From Aureimonas sp. Leaf324 (lineage in GTDB: Bacteria > Pseudomonadota > Alphaproteobacteria > Rhizobiales > Rhizobiaceae), in contig NZ_LMOH01000012.1 of NCBI RefSeq assembly GCF_001423245.1, positions 645,679 through 709,678 of the forward strand: a DNA stretch of 64,000 nucleotides. The letters run 5' to 3'. A model generated the notes under the pieces. It did no database searches. It was not told the origin of the DNA and saw only the letters and a program-made list of their open reading frames with translations. Position 1 is the first letter of the stretch; every line of letters starts with the position of its first letter. Positions 45,448-54,370 of this stretch are shown piece by piece. The position numbers and the translations under genes were made by a program.

Positions 45448-45765
45448 TTAGCGACGGCGCAACACCATGCCGCCATGTTGCAGCGTATCGGCGTCGACGA
45501 AGTCGCCGTCGGCGGTGAAGCCGGTGTCGTCCCAGTACTCGATATGGGTGCCCGATACCTCGTACCGTCCCCGATAGTCGCTCTCGCGCGTGCCGCGCGC
45601 TTCGTCGTAGCGACCGTTCGGGAGAAGCTCGTGGCGCACGTGGCCGTCGTCGGTCACCCACAGGCCGACATAGGGATGGCTCTGGTCCGGCATGCCGGCC
45701 TCCTCGGCATGAGACGGAAGGACGGACGCCGCGAGGGCGGCGCCCGCAAGGACGAGCCGGCGCAT
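45448..45765 (-). CDS. Atu4866-type secreted small protein
   Basis: A 105-residue protein with a signal peptide (MRRLVLAGAALAASVLPSHA) followed by a compact domain matching the Atu4866 family pattern: HPYVGLWVTDDGHVRHELLPNGRYDEARG (residues about 30-58, key positions W, G, R, L, NGRYDEARG) and a late DDTGFTADGDF and LQHGGMV. No function is known; it looks like a lipocalin-like beta protein. ATG 45765 overlaps the SDR stop by TGATG, so it is co-translated with the SDR and belongs to the same LysR-adjacent operon. Confidence 0.8.
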   Translation of the reverse strand: MRRLVLAGAALAASVLPSHAEEAGMPDQSHPYVGLWVTDDGHVRHELLPNGRYDEARGTRESDYRGRYEVSGTHIEYWDDTGFTADGDFVDADTLQHGGMVLRRR

Positions 45766-46493
45766 CAGTGCGCCGACCGGAGCGGGCGCACGACCACCTC
45801 GCTGACGTCGACGTCCGCCGGCTGCTCCAGTGCGAAGCGCACCGCGCGGCCGATGGCGTCCGGTTTGAGCGCGATCGAGCGATAGCTCTCCATCAGCGTC
45901 GCCGCGTCGCGGTCGGTGATGGTGGAGGCGAGTTCGCTCTCGACGACGCCCGGATGGATGCAGGTCACGCGGATGTCCTGCCGCTCCTGCCGCAGCCCGT
46001 CCGAGATGGCGCGCACCGCGAACTTGGTCGCGCAGTAGACCGCGGCCGTCGGCGACACGGCGAGCGCACCGATCGAGGCGATGTTGACGACGTGGCCGGA
46101 GCCGCGCGCCGTCATCTCCGGCAGGACGGCCGCGATGCCGTAGAGGACGCCCTTCACGTTGACGTCGATCATCCGGTCCCACTCGTCGACCTTCAGCGCG
46201 GCGAGCGGCGACAGCGGCATGACGCCGGCATTGTTGACGATCGCATCGACCCGGCCGAAGGCGGCACGTCCGGCCTCGGCGAAGGCCGCGACGTCGGCGC
46301 GGTCGGTGACGTCGAGGCGGCGGTTCGCCACGCGCGCACCGGTGCGGCGGAGTTCGTCGGCGAGCGCATCCAGCCGATCGGTTCGGCGGGCCCCCAGCAT
46401 CAGCGTGGCGCCGGCGCCGGCAAGTTCACGCGCGATGCCTTCGCCAATGCCGGAGGAGGCGCCGGTGATGAGAACGACCTTATCGAGAGCCAT
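45765..46493 (-). CDS. Short-chain dehydrogenase/reductase
   Basis: A 242-residue classical SDR: GASSGIG nucleotide motif, NNAG, active-site Ser in NIASIG and a proper YCATK for the YxxxK pair, so a working NAD(P)-dependent oxidoreductase. The clostridial-type short C-terminus (HPGVVESELAS) is normal. It is divergent from the LysR gene (142-bp gap), the usual arrangement for a target and its regulator, and overlaps the Atu4866-type gene downstream. Confidence 0.93.
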   Translation of the reverse strand: MALDKVVLITGASSGIGEGIARELAGAGATLMLGARRTDRLDALADELRRTGARVANRRLDVTDRADVAAFAEAGRAAFGRVDAIVNNAGVMPLSPLAALKVDEWDRMIDVNVKGVLYGIAAVLPEMTARGSGHVVNIASIGALAVSPTAAVYCATKFAVRAISDGLRQERQDIRVTCIHPGVVESELASTITDRDAATLMESYRSIALKPDAIGRAVRFALEQPADVDVSEVVVRPLRSAH

Positions 46494-46635
46494 GGGTGAT
46501 GTCCTTTCAGAAGGGGGATGGACCGCGCCGGATCCGGCTCGGACGCCGTCAGGAGCGGTTGCCAGGGAGATAGACCCGCGCCATTGTCGCCAGAAGCCGG
46601 CTTCTGCTTCACGCGCTGGTAAGGCGAACTCACCA

Positions 46636-47538
46636 ATGCGGGACGACCTCAACACCCTCGCCGTCTTCGCGGTCATCGCCGAGGAGACGAGCCTGCGCGC
46701 CGCCGCCGATCGCCTCGGCGTCACGCGGTCGGCGATCAGCCAGTCGCTCCGTCGTCTCGAGGCCGAACTCGGCGTGTTGCTGGTGCGCCGCACGACCCGG
46801 AGCATGAGCCTGACCGAGGAAGGCGAGCGGCTGCGCGACGAGATCGCGCCCGCGATCGCCGACATGCGCGCCGCGCTGGACGGCGTGCGGGCCCATCGCG
46901 CCAAGGTGCGCGGTCAGTTGCGGCTGGCCGTCTCGTCGATCGCCGAAGGCGTGCTCTCGGGTTCACTGCTGGCGAGCTTCTCGGCGGCCCATCCGGCGGT
47001 TCAGCTCGACGTCCTCGTCACCGACGAGGAGTTCGACATCGTCGCCGAAGGGTTCGATGCCGGGGTGCGGCTCGGCGAGGTGATCGAAGCGGACATGATC
47101 GCCGTGCCCGTGTCCGGCGATCAGCGACAGGTCGCGGTCGCGACACCCGGCTACCTCGCAAGAGCCGGCGCGCCGGCTCACCCGCGCGAGCTGGTCAACC
47201 ATCGCTGCATCGGCTGGCGCCCGGCACCACGCGCCGCGCCCTATCGCTGGGAGTTCACGGAGGACGGGCGCGATTTCGCGGTCGCGGTCGAGCCCGAGAT
47301 CACCACGAACGACATGCGCCTGATGGTGCAGCTGGCGCGGGCCGGCGCGGGTATCTGCTTCGGCATGGAGGAGACGTTCCAGGCCGATCTGGCGAGCGGC
47401 GTCCTCGTCCCGGTTCTGGAGCCCTTCTGATCGTCGTTTCCGGGCTTCTTCCTCTACTACCCCAGCCGACGTAACATGCCGCCGCGCCTGCGCGCCTTCG
47501 TCGACCACCTCGCGCAGCATCGCCGGGCGCAGCGCTGA
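46636..47538 (+). pseudogene. LysR-family regulator interrupted by an in-frame TGA
   Basis: The open part (46636-47430, 264 residues) has a LysR winged helix-turn-helix (residues about 5-60, LRAAADRLGVTRSAISQSLRRLEAELGV) and most of the effector domain. At 47428-47430 a TGA stops the frame after LEPF. The same frame then continues for 35 codons, SSFPGFFLYYPSRRN... through LRAFVDHLAQHRRAQR, to a TGA at 47536-47538. That tail is the standard LysR C-terminus, where Cys is commonly found before PxFPG. The full length would be 300 residues, normal for the family. So this is a one-base nonsense change, a sequencing error or, less likely, readthrough. A truncated protein may still bind DNA. Confidence 0.85.
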
Positions 47539-47571
47539 AGACACCCCGCTGCGCTGGCCCGAAAACTTTTA

Positions 47572-47583
47572 TACCCACCGGTA
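47572..47583. promoter_or_regulatory. Operator-like TACC-CACC-GGTA
   Basis: A 12-bp palindromic-ended site, upstream of a TTGACA at 47594-47599. It shares TACC-N4-GGTA with the perfect palindrome at 47629-47640. TetR-type repressors of efflux genes often use such sites; the binder is unknown. Confidence 0.45.
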
Positions 47584-47628
47584 AATTATCCCGTTGACAG
47601 GGCGCGGATGAAGCCTTAGCTCTTTCCA

Positions 47629-47640
47629 TACCGATCGGTA
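47629..47640. promoter_or_regulatory. Perfect palindrome TACCGATCGGTA
   Basis: A 12-bp perfect palindrome located 30 bases after TTGACA, where a repressor would block transcription start. The start codon of the small secreted protein is 210 bases further on. Different from the ACATACG-type sites next to the TetR gene at 53716-54312, so that TetR is not obviously its regulator. Confidence 0.5.
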
Positions 47641-47850
47641 ATGAACCGAAGGGGTCGCGGTTTCCAAGAATCGCCGGTCCTCTCGCGTCGACCGACGGCA
47701 TTCGAAGCCGGCGCATTCCGCGGCCGGCAGGGAGAGGTCGCGCGTCCTGCGTTGCGCCTCTTCGATCCCGCACCGCGAACCCGCCAAGCCCGCGCACCCT
47801 CCCATGTCGCGGCAGCGGACACTTGCGCCCCAATTTCTGGAGATCGTTCC

Positions 47851-48156
47851 ATGCCCCGCCTTCTTCTCTCTGCCTCTGCCGCACTCCTCCTGTCCGCCGG
47901 CTTCGCGTCCGCCGCCGATCTCGTCCCCGGCTCCGATCTCGGCGTCCGCGACGCCCAGGCCGTCGCGGACCATTCGGTCGTGACCGGCCGCGCCGGCGCG
48001 CGCGACCGTTCGGAAAGCTCCTACGGCTACCAGGGCGGCCGGACGGTGCGTTCGCAGTCCTTCGTGCCGGCCGGCGACGCCGGGACCGGCGAGGCCCGCG
48101 TGACGGCCGGCTTCGCCCGCGGCGGCGCCATCGTCCCGGGTTCCGACAGCTTCTGA
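47851..48156 (+). CDS. Small secreted/periplasmic protein of unknown function
   Basis: A 101-residue protein with a Sec signal peptide (about 22 residues, MPRLLLSASAALLLSAGFASA). The mature part is Gly/Ser/Arg-rich, with VPGSD repeated at both ends (ADLVPGSDLG and AIVPGSDSF). No domain is recognised. ATG at 47851 follows CTGGAGA. It lies downstream of two operator-like palindromes and 82 bases upstream of the RND adaptor, so it may be part of the efflux operon; its role is unknown. Confidence 0.7.
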   Translation: MPRLLLSASAALLLSAGFASAADLVPGSDLGVRDAQAVADHSVVTGRAGARDRSESSYGYQGGRTVRSQSFVPAGDAGTGEARVTAGFARGGAIVPGSDSF

Positions 48157-48238
48157 CGAAGCGGCCGCCGGCGGCGTTCCCGCGGCCGTCCGGCGGCCCC
48201 CTCGCCTCTCGCCTTTCCGCCTCGATGAAGGAAGTCCC

Positions 48239-49468
48239 ATGTCCAAACTTCATGTCGTCCTGAACGGCATCGCCGCCGTCATGGCCAGCCTCGTCGCGGC
48301 AGCCTTCGCCTTCACCTTCCTGGGGCTGGGCGTGATCGCGCACGAACCGCGACCGGCGGCCGGGGCCGAAACCACACAGGCCTCGCCCCCGCCCGCCGTG
48401 CCGGCCTCGGTCGCCCGCGTCGAGCGCCGCCCGGTCGAGCTCTGGTCCCGCCATTCCGGCCGCCTCGAGGCCGTGGAGCGGGTCGATATCCGCTCGCGCG
48501 TCGCGGGGGCGGTGCTCGCCACCCATTTCTCGGAGGGTGCGCTGGTCGAGAAGGGCGCGCTCCTCGTCACCATCGATCCCGAGCCCTACCGGACCGCCGT
48601 CGAGCGGGCCCGGTCGGACATCCAGGCGGCACAAGCGCGACTAGCCTTCGCCGTCGGTGAACGCGATCGCGGCGCTCAGTTGCAGGGCAACCGGACCATC
48701 GCCGGTTCGGAATACGAGCGCCGGGTGCAGGCCGCAGCGGAAGCCGAGGCCCAACTCGCCGCCGCCGCCGCGACCCTGCGCAGCGCCGAGCTCGACCTCT
48801 CCTACACCGAAATCCGCGCACCGGTTTCCGGGCGGATCGGCCGCCTCCTCGTCACCAGCGGCAACCTCGTGTCCGCCGGAGCCGCCTCGCCGGTCCTCGC
48901 CCGCATGGTGTCGGTCGACCCGATCTACGCCACGATCGATGCCGACGAGGCGAGCGTGCAGCGCCTCCTCCAGTCGGCTGGCGGCATGGACGGGCTCCAA
49001 CACGTTCCGGCCCGGCTCGATCGCGAGGCCGGCGAGAGCGTCGAGGGTCACATTCAGTTCGTCGATCCGACCGTCGACCCCGCCAACGGGACCGTCGGCA
49101 TCCGCGTCGCCTTTCCGAACGCCGACGGTACGCTGATGCCCGGCCAGTTCGCCAAGGTCCGGCTCGGTGAGCCGCGCTCGGAGCCGGCGATCCTCGTGTC
49201 CGAGCGGGCGGTCGGCACCGACCAGGACAAGCGCTACGTGCTGGTGGTCGACGACACGGACACGGTCGAATATCGCGAGGTCCGCCTTGGCGCCGCCACC
49301 GGCGACATGCGCGTCGTCGAGAGCGGCCTCGCTGCCGACGAGCGCGTCGTCGTCAACGGCCTGCAGCGTCTGCGCCCCGGCGCGAAGGTCGCCCCCCAGA
49401 TGGTCTCGATGGAGACCGGCCGCAGCCTCGACCGGCAGGCCAGCGCGGACGGCCCCGCCACGCGCTGA
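48239..49468 (+). CDS. RND efflux membrane fusion (periplasmic adaptor) protein
   Basis: A 409-residue HlyD/MFP-type adaptor. An N-terminal membrane helix is followed by the biotinyl-lipoyl-like halves (residues 75-110, VDIRSRVAGAVLATHFSEGALVEKGALLVTIDPEPY), a helical hairpin (about 115-170) and the second lipoyl half (YTEIRAPVSGRIGRLLVTSGNLV), then the beta-barrel (YATIDADEASVQRLL). It bridges the RND pump and an outer-membrane channel; no TolC-like gene is present here. The pump gene follows 76 bases downstream. Confidence 0.94.
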   Translation: MSKLHVVLNGIAAVMASLVAAAFAFTFLGLGVIAHEPRPAAGAETTQASPPPAVPASVARVERRPVELWSRHSGRLEAVERVDIRSRVAGAVLATHFSEGALVEKGALLVTIDPEPYRTAVERARSDIQAAQARLAFAVGERDRGAQLQGNRTIAGSEYERRVQAAAEAEAQLAAAAATLRSAELDLSYTEIRAPVSGRIGRLLVTSGNLVSAGAASPVLARMVSVDPIYATIDADEASVQRLLQSAGGMDGLQHVPARLDREAGESVEGHIQFVDPTVDPANGTVGIRVAFPNADGTLMPGQFAKVRLGEPRSEPAILVSERAVGTDQDKRYVLVVDDTDTVEYREVRLGAATGDMRVVESGLAADERVVVNGLQRLRPGAKVAPQMVSMETGRSLDRQASADGPATR

Positions 49469-49544
49469 CCCCGAGGCCCCCGGCGGAGTGTCTCCCGCTC
49501 CCCCGGGGCCGCCCCTCGTCCATCCACTTCGAAAGCGTAAGCCC

Positions 49545-52500
49545 GTGAACATTTCCCGGTTCTTCGTGGACCGTCCCGTCTTCGCGGGCGTCCTGTCCGT
49601 CATGATCTTCCTTGGCGGCCTCCTGTCCATCTTCGCGCTGCCGATCTCGGAATATCCCGAGGTCGTGCCGCCCTCGGTCGTCGTGCGCGCCGCCTATCCC
49701 GGCGCCAACCCGGCCGTGATCGCCGAGACCGTGGCGACGCCGCTCGAGGAGCAGATCAACGGCGTCGAGGACATGCTCTACATGTCGAGCCAGGCGACGA
49801 CGGACGGCACGCTGCAGCTCACCGTCACCTTCCGCATTGGCACCGATCCCGACCAGGCGCAGCAGCTCGTCCAGAACCGCGTCGCGCAGGCCGAGCCGCG
49901 CCTGCCCGAAGAGGTCCGCCGCCTCGGCGTGTCGGTGGTGAAGTCCTCGCCCGACCTCATGCTGGTCGTTCACCTCACCTCGCCCAACGGGCGCTACGAC
50001 CTCACCTATCTTCGCAACTACGCCCTTCTCAACGTACGCGACCGCCTCGCGCGCATCGACGGCATGGGTCAGGTCCAGCTCTTCGGCTCGGGCGACTATT
50101 CCATGCGCATCTGGCTCGACCCCGAGAAGACCGCCGCCCGCGGCCTGTCGGCGAACGACGTCGTGACCGCGATCCGCGAGCAGAACGTGCAGGCCGCGGC
50201 CGGCGTCATCGGCGCCTCGCCGAGCGTCGCCGGCGTCGAGTTCCAGCTGTCCGTCAACGCGCAAGGGCGCCTGCGGGACGTCGAGGAGTTCGCCGACATC
50301 ATCGTGCGCACCGACCCCGAAACGGGCGCGATCACGCGCATTCGCGACATCGGCCGCGTCGAGCTCGGCGCCTCGGAATACGCCCTGCGCTCGCTCCTTT
50401 CCAACGAGCCGGCGGTCGCCATCCCCGTCTTTCAGGCGCCCGGCTCCAATGCCATTGCGATCGCCGACGAGGTGCGTCGCACCATGGCCGAGATCAAGCA
50501 AACGATGCCGGACGGCGTCGACTACGAGATCGTCTACGACACGACCCAGTTCGTGCGCGCCTCGATCGAGGCCGTGGTCGACACGCTGCTCGAAGCCGTG
50601 GTGCTGGTCGTGATCGTCGTCGTGGTCTTCCTTCAGACCTGGCGCGCCTCGATCATCCCGCTTCTGGCCGTGCCGGTCTCGATCGTCGGCACCTTCGCGG
50701 TGATGCATCTCCTCGGCTTCTCGATCAACGCGCTGTCGCTCTTCGGCCTCGTCTTGGCGATCGGCATCGTGGTGGACGATGCGATCGTCGTCGTCGAGAA
50801 CGTCGAGCGCAACATCGAGAACGGCCTTTCCCCGCGCGAGGCGACCTATCAGGCGATGCGCGAGGTATCGGGGCCGATCGTCGCGATCGCGCTGGTGCTC
50901 GTCGCCGTGTTCGTGCCGCTCGCCTTCATCTCGGGACTCACCGGCCAGTTCTACCGGCAGTTCGCGCTGACGCTGGCGATCTCGACCGTCATCTCGGCCT
51001 TCAACTCGCTCACCCTGTCGCCGGCGCTCGCCGCCCTCCTCCTGCGGGGCCACGATGCGCCGAAGGATCGTCTGACGCGCGTCCTCGACGGCGCGCTCGG
51101 CTGGTTCTTCCGCGGCTTCAACCGCTTCTTCGGCGCCTCGTCGCGCCGCTACGGCAACGGGCTGGGACGCCTGATCACCCGCAAGGGCATGATGCTCGGC
51201 GTCTATATCGTGCTCGTCGCGCTGACGGTCGTGCTGTTCCAGAAGGTGCCCGGCGGCTTCGTGCCCGCGCAGGACAAGCAGTATCTCGTCGGCTTCGCGC
51301 AGCTGCCCGACGGCGCCTCGCTCGACCGCACCGAAGCCGTAGCGAAGCGCATGGGCGAGATCGCCCTGAAGACGCCCGGCGTCGAATCGACGATCGCCTT
51401 CCCGGGCCTATCGATCAACGGCTTCACCAACTCGTCGAACGCCGCGGTCGTCTTCCTGACGCTCGCCCCGTTCGAGGACCGCAAGACGCCGGAGCTCTCG
51501 GCCGGCGCCATCGCGCAGTCGCTGAACGGCCAGTTCGCCGGAATCGAGGAGGCTTTCACCGCGATCTTCCCGCCGCCGCCCGTCCAGGGCCTCGGCACCA
51601 TCGGCGGCTTCAAGCTGCAGATCGAGGACCGCTCCGGCCAGGGCTACAAGGCGCTGGACGACGTGGTGAAGGGCTTCCTCGCCAAGGCCTATCAAGCGCC
51701 CGAACTGACCGGCATGTTCACCGGCTACGGCATCGACGTGCCCCAGCTCTTCGCCGATGTCGACCGCGCGCGCGCCCGGCAGCTGAACGTGCCGATTACC
51801 GAGATCTTCAACACGCTGCAGATCTATCTCGGCTCGCTCTACGTCAACGACTTCAACGAGTTCGGCCGCACCTACTCGGTGCGGGTCCAGGCCGACGCGC
51901 CCTATCGCGCAAGGGCCGAGGACATCGGCCGCCTCAAGGTCCGCTCGACCACGGGCGAGATGATCCCCCTGTCGGCGCTCCTGTCGGTCGACACGGTGGC
52001 CGGGCCGGAACGGGCGCTGCGCTACAACGGGTTCCTCGCCGCCGACGTCAACGGCAACGCCGCGCCCGGCTTCTCGTCGGGACAGGCACAGGCCGCGGTG
52101 GAGCGGATCGCCGCGGAGACACTGACGCCGGGCTTCGCCTTCGAGTGGACCGAGCTGACCTACCAGGAGATCATCGCGGGCAATTCCGGCATCGTGATCT
52201 TCCCGCTGGCGCTGCTCCTCGTCTTCCTCGTGCTCGCCGCACAGTACGAAAGCCTGACGCTGCCGATCGCGATCCTCCTGATCGTGCCGGCCGGCCTGTT
52301 CTCGGCGCTGGCGGGCATCTGGCTGACGGCGGGCGACAACAACATCTTCACCCAGATCGGCCTGATCGTGCTCGTCGGCCTGTCGGCGAAGAACGCCATC
52401 CTGATCGTCGAGTTCGCGCGCGAACTCGAAGCCGAGGGGCGCAGCCCGCGCGAGGCGGCGATCGAGGCGGCGCGGCTGCGCCTGCGGCCGATCCTGATGA

Positions 52501-52724
52501 CCTCGCTCGCCTTCATCATGGGCGTCCTGCCGCTGGTCCTGTCGACCGGCGCCGGTGCCGAGATGCGCTCGGCGATGGGTGTCGCGGTCTTCTCCGGCAT
52601 GCTCGGCGTCACCGTGTTCGGCCTGTTCCTGACGCCCTTGTTCTACGTCCTCGTGCGCCGGGGCGCGCGCAAGCCGGCAGCCGCCGGGCGGGAGCCGCAC
52701 GCCGTCCTCCCCCACGCCTCCTGA
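49545..52724 (+). CDS. RND multidrug efflux pump, HAE1 (AcrB/MexB) family
   Basis: A 1059-residue inner-membrane proton antiporter. N-terminus NISRFFVDRPVFAGVLSVMIFLGG is diagnostic; proton-relay residues are visible in GIVVDDAIVVVENVERN (TM4 Asp-Asp) and GLSAKNAILIVEFAREL (TM10 Lys). Twelve transmembrane helices and two large periplasmic loops are implied by length. The start is a GTG at 49545; no nearby in-frame ATG gives the conserved N-terminus. It exports hydrophobic drugs or solvents together with the upstream adaptor. The gene for the alpha/beta hydrolase is convergent, 26 bases away. Confidence 0.95.
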   Translation: MNISRFFVDRPVFAGVLSVMIFLGGLLSIFALPISEYPEVVPPSVVVRAAYPGANPAVIAETVATPLEEQINGVEDMLYMSSQATTDGTLQLTVTFRIGTDPDQAQQLVQNRVAQAEPRLPEEVRRLGVSVVKSSPDLMLVVHLTSPNGRYDLTYLRNYALLNVRDRLARIDGMGQVQLFGSGDYSMRIWLDPEKTAARGLSANDVVTAIREQNVQAAAGVIGASPSVAGVEFQLSVNAQGRLRDVEEFADIIVRTDPETGAITRIRDIGRVELGASEYALRSLLSNEPAVAIPVFQAPGSNAIAIADEVRRTMAEIKQTMPDGVDYEIVYDTTQFVRASIEAVVDTLLEAVVLVVIVVVVFLQTWRASIIPLLAVPVSIVGTFAVMHLLGFSINALSLFGLVLAIGIVVDDAIVVVENVERNIENGLSPREATYQAMREVSGPIVAIALVLVAVFVPLAFISGLTGQFYRQFALTLAISTVISAFNSLTLSPALAALLLRGHDAPKDRLTRVLDGALGWFFRGFNRFFGASSRRYGNGLGRLITRKGMMLGVYIVLVALTVVLFQKVPGGFVPAQDKQYLVGFAQLPDGASLDRTEAVAKRMGEIALKTPGVESTIAFPGLSINGFTNSSNAAVVFLTLAPFEDRKTPELSAGAIAQSLNGQFAGIEEAFTAIFPPPPVQGLGTIGGFKLQIEDRSGQGYKALDDVVKGFLAKAYQAPELTGMFTGYGIDVPQLFADVDRARARQLNVPITEIFNTLQIYLGSLYVNDFNEFGRTYSVRVQADAPYRARAEDIGRLKVRSTTGEMIPLSALLSVDTVAGPERALRYNGFLAADVNGNAAPGFSSGQAQAAVERIAAETLTPGFAFEWTELTYQEIIAGNSGIVIFPLALLLVFLVLAAQYESLTLPIAILLIVPAGLFSALAGIWLTAGDNNIFTQIGLIVLVGLSAKNAILIVEFARELEAEGRSPREAAIEAARLRLRPILMTSLAFIMGVLPLVLSTGAGAEMRSAMGVAVFSGMLGVTVFGLFLTPLFYVLVRRGARKPAAAGREPHAVLPHAS

Positions 52725-52750
52725 GGCGCGGAGGCCCAAGCGCTCGCTCG

Positions 52751-53644
52751 TCAGCCCACGCGGGCGAAGAAGGCGAGCGCCTCGCGGATGCTGCCGGGGA
52801 TCGAGCCCATATGGTCGCCCGGCACGACGCGATGTTCGGCCGTCTGCCCGGCGGCGCGGGCGCGCGCCACGGTCAGGTCGATCGCGCCGCTCGACCGCGT
52901 CTCGCCGTCGCCGTGCGACATGAGGATCGGGCAGCGGAAGCCGGAGGCGAAGCACACGGCCGAGCGCATCTCGACCTCGCGGGGGTCGGCGATGTCGAAC
53001 GGCACCTCGTCGGCGAAACGCCGGAAGAAGGTGCGCGTGTCGGGGGACGCCGACAGGGCGGCCGCCGCACGAAAATCGCCGGCGAGCGCGCCGAGAAGCG
53101 TCAGCGTGCCGCCGATGCTGTGGCCGCTGATGTAGACGCGCTCCGGATCGACGTCGGGGCGTGCTCGCAGAACGGCGGCTGCGGCGAGCACGTCGTCGGT
53201 CTCGTCGTAAAAGGCCGAGAAGTCGCCAAGCTGCCCGTTCTCGCCGCGCATCGTGGGCATCAGCGCATGAAAGCCCGCGGCCACGTAGGGTGCGGCAAGG
53301 TCCTGCCAGTGACCGTGCCAGATCGCGTTGCCGCCGTGGAGCACGAGGACGGCCGGCTTGCGCGCCGAAGCATCGCCCGGCGGACTCGCCCAGGCGACGA
53401 GCTCGCGCGGGCCCGACGGGTAGCTGAGCGCCACTGCGCCGTCCGGGGCCGTCAGCGGATCGCCTTCGTCAGGTGCTGGTCCACGCTGAAGAAGCTTGGT
53501 CCGGAAGCCGGCGCGGGCCGCTCGGTAGTCGCTGCCGAGAAGCGGCGGGTCGGAGAGAGGCTCCGGCGTCGCGGCGTGGGCGGACGCGAGGCCGAGGGGC
53601 GCGAGCGCCATGGCGGCGAGGAGGGAACGACGATCGAGAACCAT
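52751..53644 (-). CDS. Secreted alpha/beta hydrolase
   Basis: A 297-residue hydrolase with a signal peptide (about 25 residues; RRSLLAAMALAPLGLASAHA, with an RR that could be Tat). The oxyanion region is LVLHGGN, the nucleophile elbow GHSIGG, the acid likely in HGDGETR, and the catalytic His in PGDHMGS. Closest in type to dienelactone-hydrolase-like or prolyl-oligopeptidase-like proteins. The longer frame running to 54367 overlaps the TetR gene and is not real. It lies in the same direction as the TetR gene, 71 bases downstream of it. Confidence 0.88.
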   Translation of the reverse strand: MVLDRRSLLAAMALAPLGLASAHAATPEPLSDPPLLGSDYRAARAGFRTKLLQRGPAPDEGDPLTAPDGAVALSYPSGPRELVAWASPPGDASARKPAVLVLHGGNAIWHGHWQDLAAPYVAAGFHALMPTMRGENGQLGDFSAFYDETDDVLAAAAVLRARPDVDPERVYISGHSIGGTLTLLGALAGDFRAAAALSASPDTRTFFRRFADEVPFDIADPREVEMRSAVCFASGFRCPILMSHGDGETRSSGAIDLTVARARAAGQTAEHRVVPGDHMGSIPGSIREALAFFARVG

Positions 53645-53715
53645 GGGTGCACTCCCGAGATCGGAGCGGAGCCTACGCCCGATCGGAGCGGCTGGGTAGC
53701 CGCCCGGCCCCGCGG

Positions 53716-54312
53716 TCAATCGGCGCGCAGGAGGCCCGAGCAGAGCTGCCGGAAGGCGTCGACGGCCTTGCCGAGGACCGCGCGCGGATCCTCCGCCGCC
53801 GCGATCCAGAGCGCCGCGTTGAGAGCCGCGCCGTTGATCAGCCTCGCTGCGGCCTCCGGGTCGACGGGCTTCACGACACGCGCGGCGATCAGGTCCTCCA
53901 GGGTGCGGATCGTCGTTCGCAGGCAGCTGTCCTGCGAGGGCCAGCGCGAGGGATCTCCGAGCACGGCGGGCCCGTCGAGAAGCACGATCCGCTGCACCTC
54001 GGGCTCCAACGCCAGCTCGATATAGGCGATGCCCTCGGCGAGCAGCGCCTCGAAACCGCCACCGACGGCGGCCGCGTCGCGCTTCGCCCGCTCTGCCATC
54101 TCGCCGTCGATCTGGTCGACCACGGCCTGAAGCAGGCCCTTCTTGTCGCCGAAGTTGTGGTAGAGCGCACCGCGCGTCAGGCCCGCCTGCGCGGTAAGCT
54201 CGTCCATCGACGCCGCCGCATAGCCCTTCTCGGCAAAGGCCGCGCGCGCGGCCGCGATCAGCCTGGCGCGCGTCGCTTCCATCTGTTCCGCCCGTCGACC
54301 CGCTGCCGCCAT
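53716..54312 (-). CDS. TetR/AcrR-family transcriptional regulator
   Basis: A 198-residue repressor with an N-terminal helix-turn-helix (residues about 10-55, LIAAARAAFAEKGYAAASMDELTAQAGLTRGALYHNFGDKKGLL) and a helical ligand-binding C-terminus. ATG 54312 gives a normal length; a start at 54429 would read through the operator region. Two ACATACG inverted repeats lie directly upstream, between this gene and the divergent RidA gene, so autoregulation and control of the RidA gene are likely. The co-directional alpha/beta hydrolase may be in the same transcript. Confidence 0.92.
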   Translation of the reverse strand: MAAAGRRAEQMEATRARLIAAARAAFAEKGYAAASMDELTAQAGLTRGALYHNFGDKKGLLQAVVDQIDGEMAERAKRDAAAVGGGFEALLAEGIAYIELALEPEVQRIVLLDGPAVLGDPSRWPSQDSCLRTTIRTLEDLIAARVVKPVDPEAAARLINGAALNAALWIAAAEDPRAVLGKAVDAFRQLCSGLLRAD

Positions 54313-54340
54313 CGCGAATGCTCTCCCGCCCGAGCGCTTG

Positions 54341-54357
54341 ACATACGTCGCGTATGT
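54341..54357. promoter_or_regulatory. TetR-type operator ACATACG-TCG-CGTATGT, copy 1
   Basis: A perfect 7-bp inverted repeat with 3-bp spacer, overlapping a TTGACA box at 54338-54343. It is 29 bases from the TetR start and repeats at 54371-54387, exactly 30 bp further on. Confidence 0.7.
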
Positions 54358-54370
54358 ATGCGACCAATTC

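Larger units (their letters stand above)
47539..47850. other. 312-bp intergenic region before the efflux cluster
   Basis: Non-coding; it holds two TACC-N4-GGTA palindromes around a TTGACA box at 47594-47599 (see separate entries). Another open frame starts at 47641 and reaches into the small secreted gene, but it is Arg/Pro-rich and not needed. Confidence 0.6.

Noticed and set aside
49353-51053. 566-codon minus-strand open frame rich in Asp/His/Arg
   Set aside because: Antisense to the RND pump; repetitive acidic-basic composition, no domain.
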